Shown: positions 12,610-26,289, counted from the first letter of the stretch. The stretch is 64,000 nt of DNA from Chamaecyparis obtusa (GCA_027943335.1 BSBK01006429.1:564001-628000); one strand, 5' to 3'. Made by a program: numbers and translations. Notes: generated from the letters alone by a model not told the origin.

Positions 12610-13711
12610 TTGGAGGAACAAACAAATAATCTCCCATAAAGACTTAATCAAGGTTTTTAATAAATTTAATTAAAATATATTTTGAACAAAAGCATAACAA
12701 GAATAATAGACAAATACCTTTTAAGAAAAGCACATAGCACAATAGGAAAACAAGTGGCCCAACTTCTAGGAGGTCTCAAGTTCAACTCCCTCCTAGATAG
12801 CCAATTTTACTACAAAGGCAATTTTCCTTTTAGTATTATTATTTTTACTTTTTATTTAATACATTTATTAAATATACTTTATTTAACTCACTTTATTTTC
12901 TTATTATAAATAACATACCATTTACATAATTAATGAAAACATACAATTATTATTATTATTTATATAAGCATGGATATATGCATGTGCACCCACATATACA
13001 CAAACCTATATAAAATACAAACAATTATAACATAATTATTTATTATACATATAAAACAGATTAATTCTAACTCTTAACATAAACTCAGACCAACATCAAA
13101 TCAAGTCCATAACATAAACTTCATTCCACTACCCAACTAGGATCACTTCCTAAACAGAATTCTAGGTCCATGGGTAACCTCAGGAGTAACTTGGTTAAAT
13201 CTCCACACATCAACAGTTTGAGGATTTTGAAGGCACGCTCAGACCTATGTAGCTAGGTGGAGACAATGCCTGGTACCTGCATCCTACATCACCAACTGAT
13301 ATGCATATACAAATATATAAATATAAACAGGTAGTGGCAAACAAGGAGGGAGAGTGCAACATCATGTGGATCTCCCGTGGGAGTAACTATGACTGCCCCT
13401 CCTCATCCTACACTCACATGAACCAGTGAACATTAAACCATAATAGGCTCAGTAGGGTTAGATCATAATAAAACATCATAACACAAATCAATGTAAAACA
13501 TTTTACTGATAGTTCATTTCTAGCCATTCATCATTAAATTATAACTCATTTAATATTTCCAAATAAACTACAGTAACCAAATAAATATGCTCAAATGTCT
13601 CATAAAATGCTAACTAAATAATAATCATAGTCCATCATAAAATCCAAAGTGTCAAAGTAATAGTCCTGTCAGTCTAACATAGGAAGATGCTAGGGTGGGC
13701 ATTACACTTCA

Positions 13712-15254
13712 CCCATCAAGGCTCTCTTCCCTACCAAGGGTGAGTTTGGCCTTGCACACCCCAAAGAAAAATGCAATACTAGATGAAAAGAAAACCAACA
13801 AATTGAAATTTACTAAGAAGTCATAAGAACACACATGAAGCCATGCAACTTATATCAACACATAGAAAAAAAAATCTGCATAATACAATAAGAAAACAAG
13901 AGCCTTGAATATCACCAACCTCAATCCAAGCTAATGGCAAAGAGGGTTGAGATGAGCTTCCTTCCTACAAGCCTCCTCCCTTGCTAAGCGAAAACCAAAA
14001 CCTACTACAATCTCACAAGTCTCCAAAAATTGGAGAGTGGGAAATCACCCCACCAGTTTTACCTCCAACCTCTTAAAAATACCAACCATAATTCCTTCAA
14101 CAAGAGGGAAAATTCAAAATTCAAATGAGGAGAGGACTTGACATGCATCTCAAATTCGCCACATTTCAAAAGGGCATCTTTTAGAGGGGCAAAATTAGCC
14201 AAAATTCATCTTACTGGTCAAAATTTGACCCCCATCCCATGGCATACCTATGGGGTAGTCTATTTTTAACCTTCACTAACCTATAGGGTCACTAAATGCC
14301 TCTCAAAAGTCCACCTAAAGATAACTCACGAAAATGAATAAGATTCCCACTCAAGGCTCCTAAAAAAGAAGACCACTCACACATCATGCACTTGGCCATG
14401 CCAATTCACAATACATGTGTCAATTGACACCACAAATAAAGCACAACACATCACGATACACATGGCATGCCAAGTGGACATATATTAAAATAAAAATAAA
14501 AATATTCCAATAATACAACCATGCATCACTTTACAACAATAAACATTACAACGAGGTTAATTTCTCCCCTTGGAGATAACCTTGGCTTAACAAGATTTTT
14601 ACAAGTATCCATCTTTGATTTCCCCTTATATAACCATGGTCTTACCTGCACACTTGACAAAATATCAGTAGCTCATGAAATGTCAATAACATATATATGT
14701 ACATGATAAATAATCAAACTCAAGTACATCATATAGTCCAACTGCATCCACACTTTATCACAAGAAAATCACTTACTTCCAATAATACATTTTTAAATTT
14801 CAAATCAAGCTATTTCAAGAACATAAATATATCAAATAACCTAATTTATTAACCATGATTATCTCACATAAAATCTTCTTGTATAAACATGAAATTATGG
14901 CATAATATTCTAAATTAAATAATTCATCTATACCATAAGTCAAGACCTAATAATCTAGCGTGAAAATAAGTCCTAAATTATTTACAAGCTACATTTCAAA
15001 TGATTCGATTTTCTTGCATTATTATAACATCAAAGCATTCTAAGTGAAATCTTCCACTCAACATCAGGACCTAATAATAAAATTTCTATTAATACATGTC
15101 TCAACATAAAATAAATTCAAATGGTCCTTTATGTAAGCATTCATATCCAAATAGAAACATTTCAACATTTAGTAGTGGTACACTCACACCTTTCCTACTA
15201 GATTTCTTCTGGAGATTACATACACACGGGAAACAATATTTAACTACATTAGAA
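13712..15254. other. Non-coding right part of the 9.4 kb insertion
   Basis: AT-rich sequence after the solo LTR, continuing the host insertion. No supported gene, RNA or internal LTR boundary was found on either strand. The small ORF at 14521-14706 has no recognisable features. Confidence 0.5.
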
Positions 15255-15520
<266 letters not shown>

Positions 15521-16130
15521 TATTTCACTCTTTAATTATTTAAACTACCTTATTCCAATACAATTTCTATAAAACATGCACTTGATTGTATTATCACAAA
15601 GATCAGTTGAATTCAATTAATCTTATTTTAAACATAGAGCATCCTAGGATTTTGAGTGTATAAATAACATGAAAAGAGTACATCACAAATGGTGATCAAA
15701 CCTCTATCCACTAGGACACAAATCATAATGCAACAACATAAATTTCTAATTACTGAGTCGATTATACAGAAAGATAATACCAAGATAGAATCTCTTAAAA
15801 CACCTGACATAACTTCCAAAGAGAAACTCCTGATAAACATAAGGAAGATATGGGCAAAGAGAATCTCATGATGCCATCAACCATAATGCAAGTAACAATC
15901 ACTGCATCCACATGAATTACTCATCCCTACTCTAAGGGTCTCTGAAATGTGACTCAAGACCATATCCTATGTCTCCTAGTTAATGCAAAACATTGATATA
16001 TGCTCCAAAACAATCCTCCTAGTGGATTCTCCCTCACATGGGACCAACATGACTTTACCCTTCAAGAGTGATAGTTGAAACTACACCATTAGGATGTTCA
16101 TGCAAAGGGGTAAATGAGGGAGGCACTACA

Positions 16131-16645
16131 CTTACCTCATCCTAATTTTAAAACACATACTTATAAGGTGGAGATGATTTATAGACCAGGAATACCAGAT
16201 AATGTAGAGCATTGGCAAGTATTTGATAGCGATTCTCAACTTCAAGATTTTATTTATTGTGTTCAAAATTTTATGTGTATCTATTTTGAAGGATCTGAGA
16301 GTGAATGTAAGGAAGTTTGTGAAGGTGTTGGGGAAGATGGTGAAATAATGTAGTTAAAGGGGAACAAGATACCGAAAGGGTTAGTGTCCTTAGAACATTT
16401 GTTTCACAAAAGAGATGAAAGTACAATCAAAGAAAAGGTGCCACATTCTAATACCTCTAAAGAGTATGATAAAATTGATATTGGTGACAAAGGTAATCCT
16501 AAGTATATTTCAATAGGCAAAACCTTCTCTCAGGAAGAGAGAGATAGTTTGAAAAGATTATTAATAAAGTACAAAGATTTTTTTCTTAGGGATATGAAGA
16601 CCTCAAGGATTTTAGAGACAACCAATTTATACATCATATTCCCTT
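16131..16645 (+). pseudogene. aRNH C-terminus and linker to RT, resumed gypsy pol
   Basis: This continues the frame interrupted at 6738. It reads PHPNFKTHTYKVE, then YRPGIPDNVEHWQVFDSDSQ, then an acidic stretch, a stop at 16351 and IPKGLVSLEHLF. It then gives an ISIGKTFSQEERDSLKRLL block that leads into RT in plant gypsy elements. The joined reading shows directly that this RNase H sits upstream of the RT in the same element. One stop and a short C-terminal shift are present. Confidence 0.7.
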
Positions 16646-17440
16646 GAAGCCTGGTGTCTCGCCTTTCTACCAAAAGCTTAGGAACTATAACCCAAAGGTA
16701 TCTGAGGCTATATAGAAAGAAGTAGAGAAAATGCTAAAGGCCATAATTATTTACCCCATCCATCATTCAACCTAGATAGCTAATATAGTGTCGGAAAGAA
16801 ATACAAACAATGAAATCTAAATCTATGTTGATTTTAAGAATTTTAACTAAGCTAGCTCGAAAGATAACTATGCATTACTAGTCATGGAATATGTTCTCTA
16901 GGTTGTGTTAGGGTCAGAAACCATGTAAATGTTATATGGATACTCCAGGTATAACCAAATTAGTGTGGCAAAGGAGGATCAACATAAAATGGATTTTATA
17001 ACACTGCGGGGTACATTTTTCTATAAACAAATGTCATTCAGTTTAATTAATATTGGCACCACATTTCAATGAGAAATAAACTCTTCTTTCAGTGATTTGA
17101 GAAATAAAATCATTGTGATCTACCTAGATGATTTGACTGTCTATTAAAAGAGAAGAAAACATCACTTAAGAGATGTAGAAACTGTATTGCAAAGGTGCAA
17201 GAACCATAATATATCTATGAATCCTAAAAAGTTACTCTTCATCATTGAGGAAGGTAAACACTTAGGGCATATCATCTCCAAAGAGGGAATCATAATTGAT
17301 CCTAATAGGGTAAGGCTATCCACCAACTTAACCTACCCTCTAGAAGAAGTGGTTTGAAATTATTCTTCCATCAGGTGAACTTTTTGAGGGGTTTCATTCT
17401 AGAATTCTCAAAGATCACTAAACATATGGTGGACAGGATG
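16646..17440 (+). pseudogene. Gypsy reverse transcriptase pseudogene
   Basis: RNA-dependent DNA polymerase domain. Readable blocks in order are HHIPLKPG, a linker, VDFKNFN (family VDFRNLN), a GYSRYNQI block, then the catalytic VIYLDDLTVY with intact YLDD at about 17118-17136, HLGHIISKEGI and IIIDPNR. Thumb/connection sequence continues to the QVNFLRGFILEFSKITKHM block. Several stops and at least two frame changes make it non-functional although the active-site aspartates remain. It is followed by its own RNase H. Confidence 0.75.
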
Positions 17441-17810
17441 AGTGAGAAACACCTCTTCAAGTGGAATGATCCAGGACATAAGGAATTCATTGGTATTAAA
17501 ACCTCTATATCTCAAGCCCCTATGTTGACAAGCCCAGATTTTTGAAAGGATTTCAATATTTATTGCTATGCGTCAGAACACACTCTATTTGGCATTTTGA
17601 TGTAGAAAGGTGAAAAAGGTCAGGAAGCACCTATTTCTTTCATGAGTACACAATTTAAGAAACATGAGCTCAAAGACTCCCAAGTCAAAAAATATGCCTT
17701 TGTAGTGGTGAAAGTAGTAAAGCAATTTAGATATTATATCTTGCACTCTCATTCTACTACGTATGTTCTAGAAACAACAACAAATGGCATCTTAATGTAG
17801 TAGGAAATAG
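17441..17810 (+). pseudogene. Gypsy RNase H (gRNH) pseudogene
   Basis: The standard element RNase H that follows RT. It begins around FKWNDPGHKEFIGIK (tether), then a DF..FNIYCYASEHTLFGIL block (canonical Asp replaced by Cys-Tyr-Ala context), PISFMSTQFKKHE, YAFVVVKVVKQFRYYIL and STTYVLETTT. Stops interrupt at 17542 and 17605. The presence of this second RNase H, besides the one before RT, supports assignment to Tat-like gypsy elements. Confidence 0.65.
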
Positions 17811-19242
17811 GAATGAATAAAAGAGAAGTTTTGGTAGCCAAGATCTCGGAGTACCACCTGAAAATTAAGACAACTAGTTTGGTATCAGTGATAGGTCTGT
17901 GTAAGTTGATATCTGAAAACAAAAATTTATTAGAAGAAGTAAATGAAGTTCCTACAATTTTTTTGGCAAGCTTAATAGATCTGTGGTGTTTGAATGTGGC
18001 ATATTACCTTACATATGGAGATTACCCTACACACCTAAGTTCCCTTGAAAGACACAACCTAAGATTAAAAGCATCCAAGTATGTCATTTCTCAAGGAGTA
18101 CTCTATAAAAGATGAATTGATGGAACCTTTCTCAGATGTGTGGACACGGAGAAACAAAAGGAATTAATTAGGTCTTTCCATGTTGAATCTTGTGGTGGGA
18201 ATTTTTATTCAATGGTTATAGATTTCAAGGTACTTGAGAACTATTTTTACTAGCTCAAGATTTTTATGGATGCATATCATTATGTAAAAAATTGTGAGAA
18301 ATGTAAACTATGCATAGGAGGACCACAACTTGCAACCCTACCTGTCAAATCATTGGTGGTAGAAGAACCTTCTAGGCAACGGGGAATAGATTTTATAGGA
18401 CTTGTAAATCCTCCATCTAGTGTAGGGAATATGTATATCTTGACCACCATAACTATTTTACAAAATGGGTAGAGGAAATCCCCAGAAAGAAAGGAAATTA
18501 CCAACTGGTTTGTGATTCTATGATGAATCATATTTTTGTTAGGTTTGGGGTGCCACACAAAAATAATGGAAGATACCACTACATGCTTCTCCTCAGAAGA
18601 AATATCAATGTTCTACTATGAACATGGAATATCATTGGCTCATCCATTGGATTATTTTCCTCATGGGAATGGTTAGGCGGAGTCCATCAACAAAAATCTA
18701 GTTTCTATAATGAAAAATTTGATGGGCCACAACCTTCATGATTGGAATAGAAAACTTTATGAAGCATTATGGGCTGACCAAAATTCCCCCAAGAGAGCTA
18801 TAGGGCTGGCTCCTTTTGAACCGGTCTATGGAGTTGGCACATAGGTGTCACTTCCTCTTGAGTTATCTATTGTAAAGCTTCAATATGTGATCAAAGATCA
18901 GTATTTTTCAGAGCTCTCTAGAAAAAAGGGTTATGTAGCTAAACAAGATGGAAGAGAAAAGGGAAAAGTTAGTCGATCACATTACATAACACCAGATGAA
19001 GGTGAAGCAATTTTTTGATACGAGGGCCCATATGAACAAATTTATAGAGGAAGATGAAGTCTTATTGTGAAATAAGAGGAAGGAACACAAAGGAGCCCAT
19101 GGGAAATTTGAATCCTTATAGAGGGGGCCTTTCATAATTTTAGAAGAAATTGGTTTGAATGCATTTTGTCTTTCCTACCCAAATCACACAATCCTTCCTT
19201 TCACTTATAATGGGCAGGATTTGAAGTTTTTCAAGATTTGAT
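17811..19242 (+). pseudogene. Gypsy integrase pseudogene
   Basis: DDE integrase that would join element DNA to the chromosome. An N-terminal zinc-binding region is seen as HVESCGGNF (second His changed to Asn) and CEKCKL. The core begins RGIDFIGLV with the first catalytic Asp. The DNG block is lost to a frame change near 18545. The Glu motif survives as ESINKNLV near 18680 after a stop, then HDWNRKLYEALWA and GLAPFEPVYG in other frames. The C-terminal end reads KGAHGKFE, then GPFIILEEIGLNAFCL and YNGQDLKFF, the usual integrase tail. At least three frameshifts and many stops are present. Confidence 0.7.
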
Positions 19243-19294
19243 CTTGTTCAACAACCTTTGTACATAGTAGTTACCATGTTCTCTCTACTTTCCT

Positions 19295-19332
<38 letters not shown>

Positions 19333-20308
19333 TTATTTCCCCCTTTTCTGGTCTACAAAACTAGTAACCAAAGTTCTCTGCATATCCTTGACATGTAGTC
19401 TCCTAGTTAGAGCCAATGTTGGTATCCATATGGGTCACCTTGTATAATTATCTTTGACCCTTGTATTTGTATTGAAAACCTTTGCCCAATTTTTTCTTCT
19501 GGTCTTAGTTCATGCCCCATGTTTGTGGTTTCTTCCCTATGATTTGTCCATTGTATTGCTTTGAACCTGTTTCATATGCTATCCTTCCTAATTTAAAATG
19601 TTTGTTAACTTAAGTTGTTGAACCACTTTGAACCACTTCATACCTTGTTTCAAAGTAGTTAAAATGGGTTCAATAAAGAATTTATATCTAATGTTTGTAC
19701 TTGAAGGTAAGATCTTTTGGTGAGATATGATATAATGTCAAACCAATTTGAACCACTTCATACCTTCGTTCAAAGTAGTTCAAAGAGGTTAAAGGAAATT
19801 ATTTGGGGTTCAAAGTGAATTGGAAGTTTCTATGAATAATGATGTCATGGGATAGAAAAATAATCACCATAATGATGGTATGGCATGCCTTGGGAATCTA
19901 GCAGCTTCGAGTGTAATTTGAGTTGGCAATGTGAGTTTATGGAATTAACTCCCAACATGTACGAAGTGATGGTAGAAGAGGAAAATAAATGATGACATGG
20001 ATATTTTTTGAAAGGCTATTACATGTGGAGTGTCATGGCATGATGTATGCCCCACTCTAGTATCACTCCTTAATTAATATCCAATTATTCATCGTGCTTC
20101 ATGGGTATGTGAGAATTTTAAAATCATGTAATGCTATTTTATTTCTCTTAAAGAAAGAGATTGTGAAGGGTTGATTATGGAAGACAAGAATTATCCCTGA
20201 GAAAATGAATTAAAGCTAAATGCTGAGAGCCTATCCTCAGTTCCTTCTTTGCATGTGTATTTGATTTAGGAAAGACTGTAGAGTTCTGTGTTGTTTTGGA
20301 GGGAAAAC
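19243..20308. other. Non-coding spacer after gypsy integrase
   Basis: About 1.07 kb without a readable domain. It holds a (TG)n run at 19298-19330 and a repeated phrase, TTGAACCACTTCATACCTT followed by GTTCAAAGTAGTT, at about 19627-19655 and 19749-19785, 122 bp apart. A transcript leader for the downstream ORF could lie here, but no signal was identified. Confidence 0.5.
19298..19330. repeat. (TG)n microsatellite
   Basis: About 16 uninterrupted TG units in the spacer between integrase and the 3' ORF of the gypsy element. Confidence 0.95.
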
Positions 20309-23290
20309 ATGAGGTCAAGTATGCATTTCTTTAGCAATACAACTAGCTTAGAGTGTCGATCCCTAGTATATTTAGACACTGACTTGATGGGGGTAGAAGT
20401 AGAGAAAATGGAAGACAATTTTAATAACATTGTAGATCAATAGAACACCATGGAGATTATGTCTAGTGGCCTTCTTGAAGCTTCCACTTTTCCTCCTACC
20501 ATAACAAACCTTGAGCTAATTCAGTAGTGTGTTAACCACTATGACATGAAGTTGAAAAGTATATTGAAAAATGGTGGCTAGAGCCCATTTTCTATCACTA
20601 GGGAAACTATCATGTCATTTCTCAAGTTACCCAATGAGGCTTTCTCTAGTTTTAGTCAAACCTAGTCTTATGCCCAATTTCATGAACAGTTTGATAAAAA
20701 CCATAGTAATATTGCTAGGAAATAGACAGATACATTTTATAAAGGATGTTCTAGGCTATCGAAGGTGCTAACAAAGGATCACATGAAGCCACATATCCAT
20801 GACTTATTAGTCCTCCTGCACAAGATGAAAGGATCATCTCAAGCAATTCTTTTTGAGGACTAGATGTATCACTATATTGAATTTTTTTTTATGGAAGGTA
20901 GTTTCTAGATTGGGATGAGTTAATTTCTAGCTCAATGAGAGATCAACTGAAGAAAATATAGATGATTAAGAGGGAATTTCATATGTCTTCATAAATGATA
21001 TATTGTCTATCATGTACTCAAGAGGTTGCTAGGATTCCTTGAGAACCATGTGATGAAGACATAAATGTTCATGAGTATTGCGCCCTTTTGAGAAAAGATA
21101 GAGTTCTAGAGAATTATCATAGGATTCATGATGTTTTTTTTGGGACATTATGCTATGATTTAGTTGGTGTTCCAGATGAGAGGATCTCTTCAAGTGCACA
21201 AAAACTAGTTCAAAGGTATGGAAGTTTCTTCATTTAATTCTCAAGGTTCATGTACATAAGAATATGAGGGTTTGATGAGGAACCCCCCAAGTTGCCCAGA
21301 TATGCCTTTGATTGTTTTATTCTAGCATAAATTTATAGATAATTATTAATGGTGATAAAAAAAACCCTTCTTGAAGAAAAATGGGACTCTATATTATTCC
21401 CTATCAAACTTGGGGCTCTGACTTGTAAAAGCATGATTGATGCTTCAACAAATGGAAGGTAAAGGTTTTAAAAAATAAATCCTAGGTCCAAAAAATCAAA
21501 CAGAGGTGGTTCCTCACATTGAGGATTTGTGGGAAGAATGTGGCAATGAGAAGGAGATAGAAAAGAGAGACCATTCAAGATTACTTAATCCCCAAATAAA
21601 ACTTTACAATTGAAGCTTAATTCTAAAGGTCTGGATGACAATGACTTTGATATTCTTGAACCTAGTTATGAAGGTTCATATAAAATAATTCTAGCGATTG
21701 ACTAGACTAGGGAAGAAGAAGATGACATAAAGATGAGGGAAAGGTCCATCCTAAAATGAACCTAGATAATTAGATGAAGAAGAATAGACAAGAAAGATTT
21801 AAGACATTGCAACAAAAGAAGGCTGATAAAAGTCCTAACTTAGTTCAGTTATCAACTAATCCTTCTAATGATTTTTTTTTTATCAATGATACAGGTGACA
21901 TTTCCTCATCCAAAAAAAAGATCATTTCAAGTGAACCTTTAGTCAAATCATATCTTGAGCATACCACTGCACCTTGGATGAGGTCAAGGACTAGGTCTCA
22001 GACTCAAACAAAAATGGCTACTCATGATTTGAGCTTCGTGGATATAGAAATGAATGAGGAAGATACACCTTTGACACTAGAAGACTAGAGAAAAGAAAAA
22101 GAACATTTGAACCCTTCTTAGTTGGCTGATAATAGGTTAAATTCTAGTTCTTTTCCCCCTTGGCTTTCCTATTATGTGAACTAAAAGTGTAGTTTGAAGC
22201 CGGTTTCCCTCCTCATGAAAGATATAGTTACTAAGTATGCATCTTGCACCCACAAAGATAAAAGAATGAAAAATAATGTCAGGTTAAGCACAGATCCTGC
22301 TACAGGAAAGGTAATTGCAAAAATTGTGATTTATAAACAACAGGAAGGTGCCCAAGAGCTAGAAGCCAAGTATTTTAAGGTCACTAAAATAGAACTGGGA
22401 GTTCTAAATCATGATATTAGTTATCACTTGTTTAAACTATCAGTTCATCATATGCTAGGCCAATCTCATAAGGATGGCCGAGAAAAGAGGGAGCTTAAAC
22501 AACTAGACATCACCATGGTTGAATTACTTAACTCTTTGAGTAGTGTAGGAGAAATACATTTGGTTTACGCTCCTCAATACTTTGATCCCAATTTTTTAGA
22601 CAACAAGAAACTACCGAAACAAATATAACAAGAAAGATCCCTAATTGAAGAAATGGGTAACTAGATTCATGTAATTGTAAAGGAAGGAAAAGAACTCATT
22701 CAATATTTTTTTGTCATCTACATAGAGGGTGAGACACTGCTTGGTGACATCCAAATACTAATTCTAGGATGGGAATTAGATGAAGCCAAGTGTAGAACTA
22801 TGGTGTCTCAGGTATAAGAAGTGGAAAAGTATGGTGTAGAAAAGTTTCTATCAGAGAACTAGATAAAATCAGTGGACCCTTGCATTCTATTCATGTTGAA
22901 GAAAAACATGGGATGAAAAGAAACCTTATTTAAATCTATAATCTAAAGTGTTTAAGCCATAGGAAAGGAAATAAAAGAAATGTATGAAGACACATTAAAA
23001 GACATCAAAGTGGTAAAACCTTCGGGTATTCTCTAGTTTGAATAAGGAAACCTAGATTCAGATGCCATGATTAAGAGATTTTAAATTGTTATGAATGTTA
23101 TTAAAGAAAAGGATGATCCCACAGCCTACAACTTCACTAGAATAGAAAATGTGGAGGTGTTTCTATACCTGAATAGAGGGAAATTTCCTAAACTAGAAGA
23201 GAAGATTAAGGAAATCAAATGGGATAAATATGCCTACCGAGCGAAACTATTAGGGTTGATGAGCTTGCACTCTCAATAAATGCAAGAGTT
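20309..23290 (+). pseudogene. Extra sense ORF between integrase and 3' LTR (ORF3)
   Basis: A long decayed coding region, about 990 codons if joined. The N-terminal half (20309-21470) reads MRSSMHFFSNTTSLECRSL, then VEVEKMEDNFNNIVD, then SITRETIMSFLKLPNEAF and YKGCSRLSKVLTKDHMKPHI. The SITRET...LKLP phrase recalls plant mobile-domain and Athila ORF1-type proteins, but the match is weak. The C-terminal half is in another frame: a basic, Ser-rich stretch (21774-22088), a globular segment (22194-22628) and a charged tail (23091-23279) ending at the 3' LTR. Function unknown. Many stops at Gln codons indicate decay of a once-open frame. Confidence 0.5.
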
Positions 23291-23298
23291 TGTGAGCA

Positions 23299-24102
23299 CC
23301 TTCGAGAGCTCGAAATCGGTGAAGGATTCCATGTGGGATGATAAGCCACTAGAGGAGATGGAATAGCTTTTCATTTTTTTAAATTTATTTGATAAGAGGA
23401 AAATTGTCCTAAAACTATTTCTTTACTCTATTAACTAGTTATAAGTATTTCTTGCTAACAATCTGAGAGGCCAAGTTTTCAGGGAGGCCTCCCAAATTGT
23501 AAAAATTATTTTTACTGGTGCATAAGAATACTTAGGGGTTAGAAATTTTAGTTAGAATTAAGCTTAAAGTACTTTCTAGTAATATTTTCCTTTTTGAAAA
23601 GAACTTAGTGGAAATAAATATCGATTGGAATATCTATTTGGCTTTAGACTTTACAATACTTATATATATTAATGCAAAGTTCTAGTTTGAAACTTTGAGT
23701 TTAAACTTGTGATGCGTTAATTCCTTTGTGAGTTGATACATTATTTTCTTTTTATTATTTTATAATTTTGGGTGATCAGAAATCTTTCCAAAATGGTTCG
23801 TGTTTTCTTTAAAATATAAATTCAAATCTCTAAGAGTTGAAGGAACTATATTTTCTTTGAAAATCACCTCTATACCAAAGAGTATATGAGAGACACTTAA
23901 GTAATTTTTGGTAAAAGTAAACATGTACACAATTTAATCATAAATTCATTGAATATTTATGAGAGGGATTTGTACCTCATAAAATTCAAAGGGGAATTAT
24001 TACTACACATTTACTCAACTATTATGAACTATTTATCTTTAAGAGAGGGTAAAGAGTTAAATTATATTTCATTTACCATAAAGACAAATTTGTTCACTAT
24101 CA
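23299..24102 (+). repeat. 3' LTR of the gypsy element, internally deleted
   Basis: Aligns with 478-1219 and then, with about 2.5 kb missing, with 3733-3829. It ends CTATCA, corresponding to CTAACA at 3829. The two copies differ at many positions, as expected for an old insertion. The missing middle is present only in the 5' copy, so either this copy suffered a deletion or the 5' copy gained sequence. Confidence 0.72.
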
Positions 24103-24456
24103 GTTTCTTGCATTATTTATCATAGCATAGTTCTTGCATTTTCATTCTATAAGACTAGTTGTTTTGCATCCATTCTAGCTTAATTACATCATTTCATCAT
24201 TTTTAATCTTACATTCTAGTTTTGCATTACATTTGAATCTTCCATTTTGAAGTAGTCAAGTCACTAATCCTTCATGCCAATATGAAGAGCATTACAAAAG
24301 GATTAAAATTTCTTCAAGTAGGAAGAAATAAGCCTCTTTTGAGGGTTTAGTTGGTTCATTGGATATGGACTCCTATGGTTAAACTCTCGACTTAATGGTT
24401 TATTGAGTGTTGGTTGCATTTAAATTGAGTACCAAATTTTAACCACACACCGATAA
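24103..24456. other. Unassigned 350-bp junction sequence
   Basis: Lies between the end of the gypsy 3' LTR and the point where the minus-strand copia reading stops matching (about 24457). It is T-rich with repeated TTTGCAT and TTCTAG words. No gene is seen. It may be a fragment of another LTR or the original host flank. Confidence 0.4.
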
Positions 24457-26230
24457 CATTCTTGGTTTTAGGTCTAGGAACCAATTCCCAAGTGTTATTC
24501 TTTTCTATCTGATCCAATTCTTCCTTCATTTCTTTAATCCATGATTCATCTCTATATTCTACATCACTAGTATTTGTTTCAACCTACAAAATCAAACATA
24601 ATGCATCCTTGGTTTGTGACATTGTTCTAGTGCCTTTACTATTGTCTCCAATGATCTAGTTTTTTGGATGACTCCTCTACACATATTTAGGTGTCCTAGA
24701 CACCTCTTCCTACTCATCTAGATTCATATCTATCCTCAAAATTTCTTGTGTCTAGTCCTGATATTTTTCTTATCCATGTTCTTTATTCTAACCTTGATTT
24801 TGTCTTTGATTATTTTTATTTAGTCCTTCTTCCCACTTTGGACCATGAGAGTTAAATATGAAAGCTCTTTCATGTACTTGAAAATTTTCATCAATCCTAA
24901 AATTTACACTTTCAATCACCTTTCTAGTTCTCAGATTATAAAATCTACAAGCCTTAATATTTTTAGAATACCCAAGGAATATGACCTCATCGCTCCTTTC
25001 ATCAAATTACCCTGTGTTATCATCCCTTCTAATGTAGCACTTTTTACCAAAAAATTTGAAATAGTTAACAATAAGGGTATAACCAAACCATAGCTCATAA
25101 GGTGTCTTACTAGTAACATCTCTGACCTAAACTCTATTCATTGTATATACGATAGTGTTAACTGCCTCTCTCTAATTCATGTGTGTAACTCTTCCCTCAA
25201 TCAACATAGTCCTTACAACATCAAGAATTGATATGTTTCTTCTCTCAACGACACCATTGTGTTGTGGTGTTCTAGGTGCAGATGTATGTCTCAATATTCC
25301 ATTTTCTTTACAAAAGGTATTAAATTCACCTGATATGAATTCACCACCTCTATCTAATCTTAGACATTTGATCTTCAACCCTATCTTTGTCTCCACTTTT
25401 TCCTTTAAAAACTTGAATATTTTAAAAGTTTCTAGTTTCTCTCTAAGAAACCCTACCCACATCATTTTAGAGTAATCACCAATAAATAGAATGAAATACC
25501 TATCACCAAAGTATGACATAGTCTGAGTAGGTCCACATAGATTTTTATGAAGCAGATCTAACTATTTTTTGGTTGAAAAATATTTTCTCTTAAAGCTACT
25601 CCTTGTCTTCTTTCCCATTATACACTCTCTACATATTGTATTAGTTTGCTTCACAATCTTAGGAAGATCTCTAACAACATTAGTGCTTCTTTCCTTTACA
25701 ATATTATCAAATTTTATATGATCAAACCTTATATGCAATAACCAACTATCATAATGTTTAGGAACAAAATAACTTACTTTAGTATAGTTCAACTAAAAGA
25801 AATTACCTTTTGTCTTTGTACCAGATGCAATGAGAGCTCCTCTAGCACTTCTGATTGTACAGTGTCCATTCTTGAATTGTAGATAATAATCCTTGTCTAC
25901 TTATTGATCAACACTCAATAGATTATGTCTCAATCCATCAACAAACAAAACATCATCAATGTTAGTTTTACCATCCAAAGTAATAGATCCATTTCCAATG
26001 ATTTTCCTAGGAGTATTGTCACCAAGCTTGAAAACACCACCATCATACTTCCTTAACTCAAAAAAATTGTCTTTATCACCAATGATGTTTTGTGAGCACC
26101 CACTGTCTATGATCCAATCAGATTTCTTATCAACATGAGATACCAATGCTTTTTCTTCATGGATAGGCTCTTCCTCTTTGATTTCCACAAAACCAAGTAT
26201 ATTAGTTATATCTCCATCATCATCAGATGC
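24457..26230 (-). pseudogene. pol: Copia pol: protease, integrase, start of RT
   Basis: On the minus strand from 26188 the protease reads WIIDSGCSQNIIG with the catalytic DSG intact. A GAG-pre-integrase segment follows (about 25800-25562: LLHIRFDHIKFDNI and CRECIMGKK). The integrase core at 25519-25172 has LDRGGEF and PRTPQHNGVVERRN, which supply the second Asp and the Glu. After one stop comes YELWFG and FFGKKCYI, then a linker and NNTWELVPRPKTKNVIG, the standard lead-in to copia RT. The reading is lost there. Stops at 25172 and elsewhere, plus at least two shifts, make it defective. Confidence 0.78.
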
Positions 26231-26289
26231 ACCATCACTAACATAGTATCACTCCTTGTCTTTCATATATTTACCATACTTAGGTTTAT

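Larger units (their letters stand above)
9858..13706. mobile_element. Solo LTR, 3849 bp, CTTCA target duplication
   Basis: The segment starts TGTAATGTCC and ends GGGCATTACA, inverted terminal ends with the canonical TG...CA. CTTCA flanks it on both sides (9853-9857 and 13707-13711). There is no gag or pol content, so it is best read as a solo LTR left by recombination between two LTRs. Inside are a GGTCGGTTGATAC tandem array (about 11425-11750), a hairpin (12549-12609) and a short direct repeat GGGATCCACCCTGGCA near 10728 and 10775. Its family and strand are not determined. Confidence 0.85.

Noticed and set aside
12682..12909. 75-codon plus-strand ORF in the solo LTR
   Set aside because: Its second half is translated AT-rich sequence giving Phe/Leu/Ile; no recognisable family.
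22194..22628. 144-codon ORF considered as a host gene exon
   Set aside because: It lies in the same strand and series as the rest of the gypsy 3' ORF, between integrase and LTR, so an element ORF explains it better.
24103..24456. Possible start of another LTR after the gypsy element
   Set aside because: No terminal TG/CA pair, primer site or partner copy was found in the window.
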